DNA of 28,238 nucleotides from Symsagittifera roscoffensis. Its lineage: Eukaryota; Xenacoelomorpha; Acoela; Convolutidae. Position 1 is the stretch's first letter, and each line of letters starts with the position of its first letter. Shown piece after piece: positions 25,834 through 28,238 of the stretch. The notes under the pieces are model-generated. The model had not been told where the DNA came from. It searched no databases and saw only the letters and a program-made list of their open reading frames with translations. The translations under genes and the position numbers were made by a program. The stretch is from NCBI RefSeq assembly GCF_963678635.1, contig NC_087064.1, forward strand, positions 2,451,688-2,479,925, written 5' to 3'.

Positions 25834-27427
25834 CTAGATCTTCACGACTAAAAAGATCCGTTGCAAATTTTGCGAATAAAATGGAGACGGCACGACCAAA
25901 TTGTAGTTTCCAGACTTTCGAAATAAACAAATCATCGCAACTTAGCTGGCATGGCGTGACAGACAAATCCAGTTTTTTGTGACCTCAAAATGTTTTGCAC
26001 CTTTCGCAGTGAAACGGAGATGGCGTGACCGTACATATAGCAGCACAAATATTGCAACCAAAAACGGTCGTGCCCGAAATTTGCAACCAAAAGAAATCCG
26101 ACGCTATTTTAATTTTCGTGATGATTTTTGAACACAATTGCACTCAAGAACGTCCGAACACAATTGGAGATTCAACTTGATAACGAATACAAATATTTTT
26201 GCTTGACTGCTCAAAAGTTTGCAATGTGATAACCTGACTCTGTCATACCCGAGCTTTAACTTCAAAAACATTCTGTATATTACATTTTTTTGAGAAAAGA
26301 CAGGCAATCAAGAAAGATAATCTTTGTCTGTTCCGAGCGCTAGCAATGTACTTGCATGGTCATAGTAATCCTGATAATCGTACATCTCATTTCAATTATT
26401 TAGAACACATAATACAATACAAATTGTGGTTACGATCCATAAAACTTACGTGGAATTGCCTTTGATACGCCACTTCTTCACGAGGAAATGATGATGCGCA
26501 AAATATTCATCCACAATTTAGATATTCACGAAGGAGAGTATGCTTGAAAACTAGCTCGAAGAAATGAGGGAAACTTGATAAAACGGTCAAAAGGCCAAAC
26601 TTCAACAATTATATCCATCATATGATCGATATTGATACTTTCAACAAGCACTTACAATGTAGTGCTGCCGAAGCCCGACTGCGACATATCTAAATCAAAA
26701 AAGCGTATTTATTTCGGGAAACAATATTTGAGAAGCTCGATGGATTCAACATTCCTTGAACCGTAGAGCAGGTGTTGTTTAGCGACGTAGCCGTTTTTGA
26801 CTCAAAATCTGTTTCTGTCCCCAAGGAAAACAAAAAACATTCAAAAACACAATTTAGATTGTAAAGTTTGTATCTAATTTTGCTTCAAAACCGTTAAACT
26901 AGAAAGATGTTCCAATTTTTTAATGTGAAAAAACTCATAAATCTCACAATTGCTTTTATTTTCAACTTACAATTTCTTGCTGATTTCGGAATCATTAGTG
27001 AGATAAACGATCTAAACATGGTCATATTCTATTTGGTCCTGAATTTAATATCTGACAAAGAAAGCGAACCAAGAATCATTAAAAAGCCATACATTTCTTA
27101 TCGTCCAGAAATGTTGATGTACAATTTTTTGATTTAACAAAAATTCTAGAAGGCGTAAAAACACTGGAACCGTTTTTAAAAACCATTAAGCAAGTGAAAC
27201 TATAAGATTTTTCCATAAGAAAAGTTTGAGAGGGCAGACAAGCTGAATGTACATAATTGACACCATGCATTTTTTTTTCAGTCAGCTGAGAAACAAAATA
27301 CCCTAAAAAAAGAAAGTAATGACTATGGGAAAATAGTTAATGAAGCCCCCAACCAATCAAATTCATTTAAAAAAGCTTTAGATCAGTCATTTCTAGCAAC
27401 AGGAATTTAAAATTTTTTCTTTGAAAA

Positions 27428-27500
27428 GCATCTGGAAACAGGACGACATGAATAGTGGTTAGGCGTTCACTTTGAAATAGTCAGATCGTGTATTCGACCC
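27428..27500 (+). repeat. tRNA-derived SINE fragment, tentative
   Basis: ATAGTGGTTAGGCG (about 27452) resembles the A-box region common in animal tRNA-derived SINEs, and GTGTATTCGACCCC (about 27487) resembles the B box (GGTTCGANTCC) at a normal distance of about 35 bases. No tail or target duplication was found. Confidence 0.4.
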
Positions 27501-28238
27501 CATGCCATGGTAATGATAAGGTATGAGGACAAGCCCTCACTTGACCTGAAGCTTCGGGTCCACCACAGATTGACTAATTTGAGCTGCATTAGTGGTACAC
27601 GTGAAAGCTTTAGACGCAAAAAAAACGCCTCGAGTCACAAAAAAGAGCTTCGCTCAACAAAACAACAAAATGGACAGTCTGGAATGTGGGGAGATAACAC
27701 AAATGGACTATCCTCGACAGGATTGTTACGGCCTACTGATAGCTCCTCTGCGATTCGCAGGAACCACATTAAAAAAAAACGATCAAAGAATAAAAAATGT
27801 CTGCTTACACAATCTGACCAATCACAGTGAACAATTCTACCTATAATTGAAAAGGGATAAAGAGTTTCCGAGAAAAAAAATGACTGGCGGGTCATCTTTT
27901 TTTATGCGAATAACTGTTTTCGATCAAATTCATATATTTATTTCTTGCAAATCAGTTATATCTTTTCTCGAGGTGTCAAGAGATGCCTACAGAACCTTAC
28001 ACCAGATAACTTATGGTTTTGAAACTGTTCGGCTTAACGCTAGAAACAACAGAACAAGAAACATTGAGAATATGCTTTTGTCCTTCAATCAAGAAACAAT
28101 AGCGGAGTGTAAAATTGAGAGTTTTAGCAGGACAGGATAGTAGAAGAAAATTAACTGTTTCCATGTTGATTGCTGAACAGTTTTCGAAACTGTGGGTTGC
28201 AACCATCACTTCTGCTCATGTCAAGAAACTCGTTCATT

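Larger units (their letters stand above)
25227..28238. other. Right flank, no supported gene
   Basis: AT-rich host DNA. Seen in it: a 17-18 bp triplicate (25783-25833), a tRNA-like SINE fragment (27428-27500) and several short open frames without recognisable content. A plus-strand frame at 27592-27846 has balanced composition but no known motif and no splice support. Confidence 0.4.

Noticed and set aside
27592-27846. Plus-strand open frame of 84 codons in the right flank
   Set aside because: Composition is protein-like but there is no motif, splice site or homologue I recognise; not enough to call a gene.
1-28238. CRISPR arrays, rRNA genes, prokaryotic operons
   Set aside because: No regular spaced repeats of CRISPR type, no rRNA-like stretch, and spliceosomal introns show a eukaryotic source.

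Overview
The window is eukaryotic DNA, most likely from an invertebrate animal: it is AT-rich, has spliceosomal introns, low-copy repeats, tRNA-like repeat fragments and a decayed MULE transposase. No species can be named from the sequence. Its centre is an essentially complete Maverick/Polinton element (a self-synthesising, virus-like DNA transposon, also called adintovirus-like) of 18,297 bp at 6279-24575. It starts 5'-AG, ends CT-3', is bounded by a perfect 6-bp target-site duplication (TGCGTT at 6273-6278 and 24576-24581), and has 232-bp terminal inverted repeats whose outer 110 bp are identical.

Left arm of the element (6796-14890, all + strand, virus-like packing with start/stop overlaps): four small proteins of unknown or tentative role (7331, 7759, 8243 and 8565 plus the leader gene at 6796), a small membrane protein, the FtsK/HerA-like packaging ATPase, two conserved proteins of unknown role, the retroviral-type (rve) integrase, a penton-like minor capsid protein, a basic core protein, the double-jelly-roll major capsid protein and an adenain-like cysteine protease. 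This is a full morphogenesis set: shell, vertex, core, maturation protease and packaging motor, plus the integrase that joins the element to host DNA.

Middle (about 14.9-19.4 kb): an accessory segment bounded by a 115-bp inverted repeat pair with a perfectly identical 80-bp tRNA-like core. It carries two minus-strand genes (one with an HxH motif suggestive of a HUH nuclease, one PC4-like) and a divergently transcribed plus-strand gene for a disordered protein with an SV40-type nuclear signal, followed by a GA microsatellite and a cluster of strong hairpins. This is the least conventional part of the window.

Right arm (19403-23981): the protein-primed family B DNA polymerase gene in three exons, with N-terminal C2H2 fingers, an EndoVII/HNH-like cysteine-histidine insert between exonuclease motifs I and II, intact exonuclease and polymerase motifs, and one apparent single-base frameshift near 21030.

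Flanks: the element seems to sit in an intron of a minus-strand host gene of unknown function. Five phase-compatible exons can be traced on the left (5597 down to 1, running out of the window) and one tentative exon on the right (25226-25066). The large host intron on the left holds a 160-bp tandem repeat, a 15-bp TACCCTA-like minisatellite and a MULE transposase relic. The far right flank (about 25.3-28.2 kb) shows no gene that I can support.
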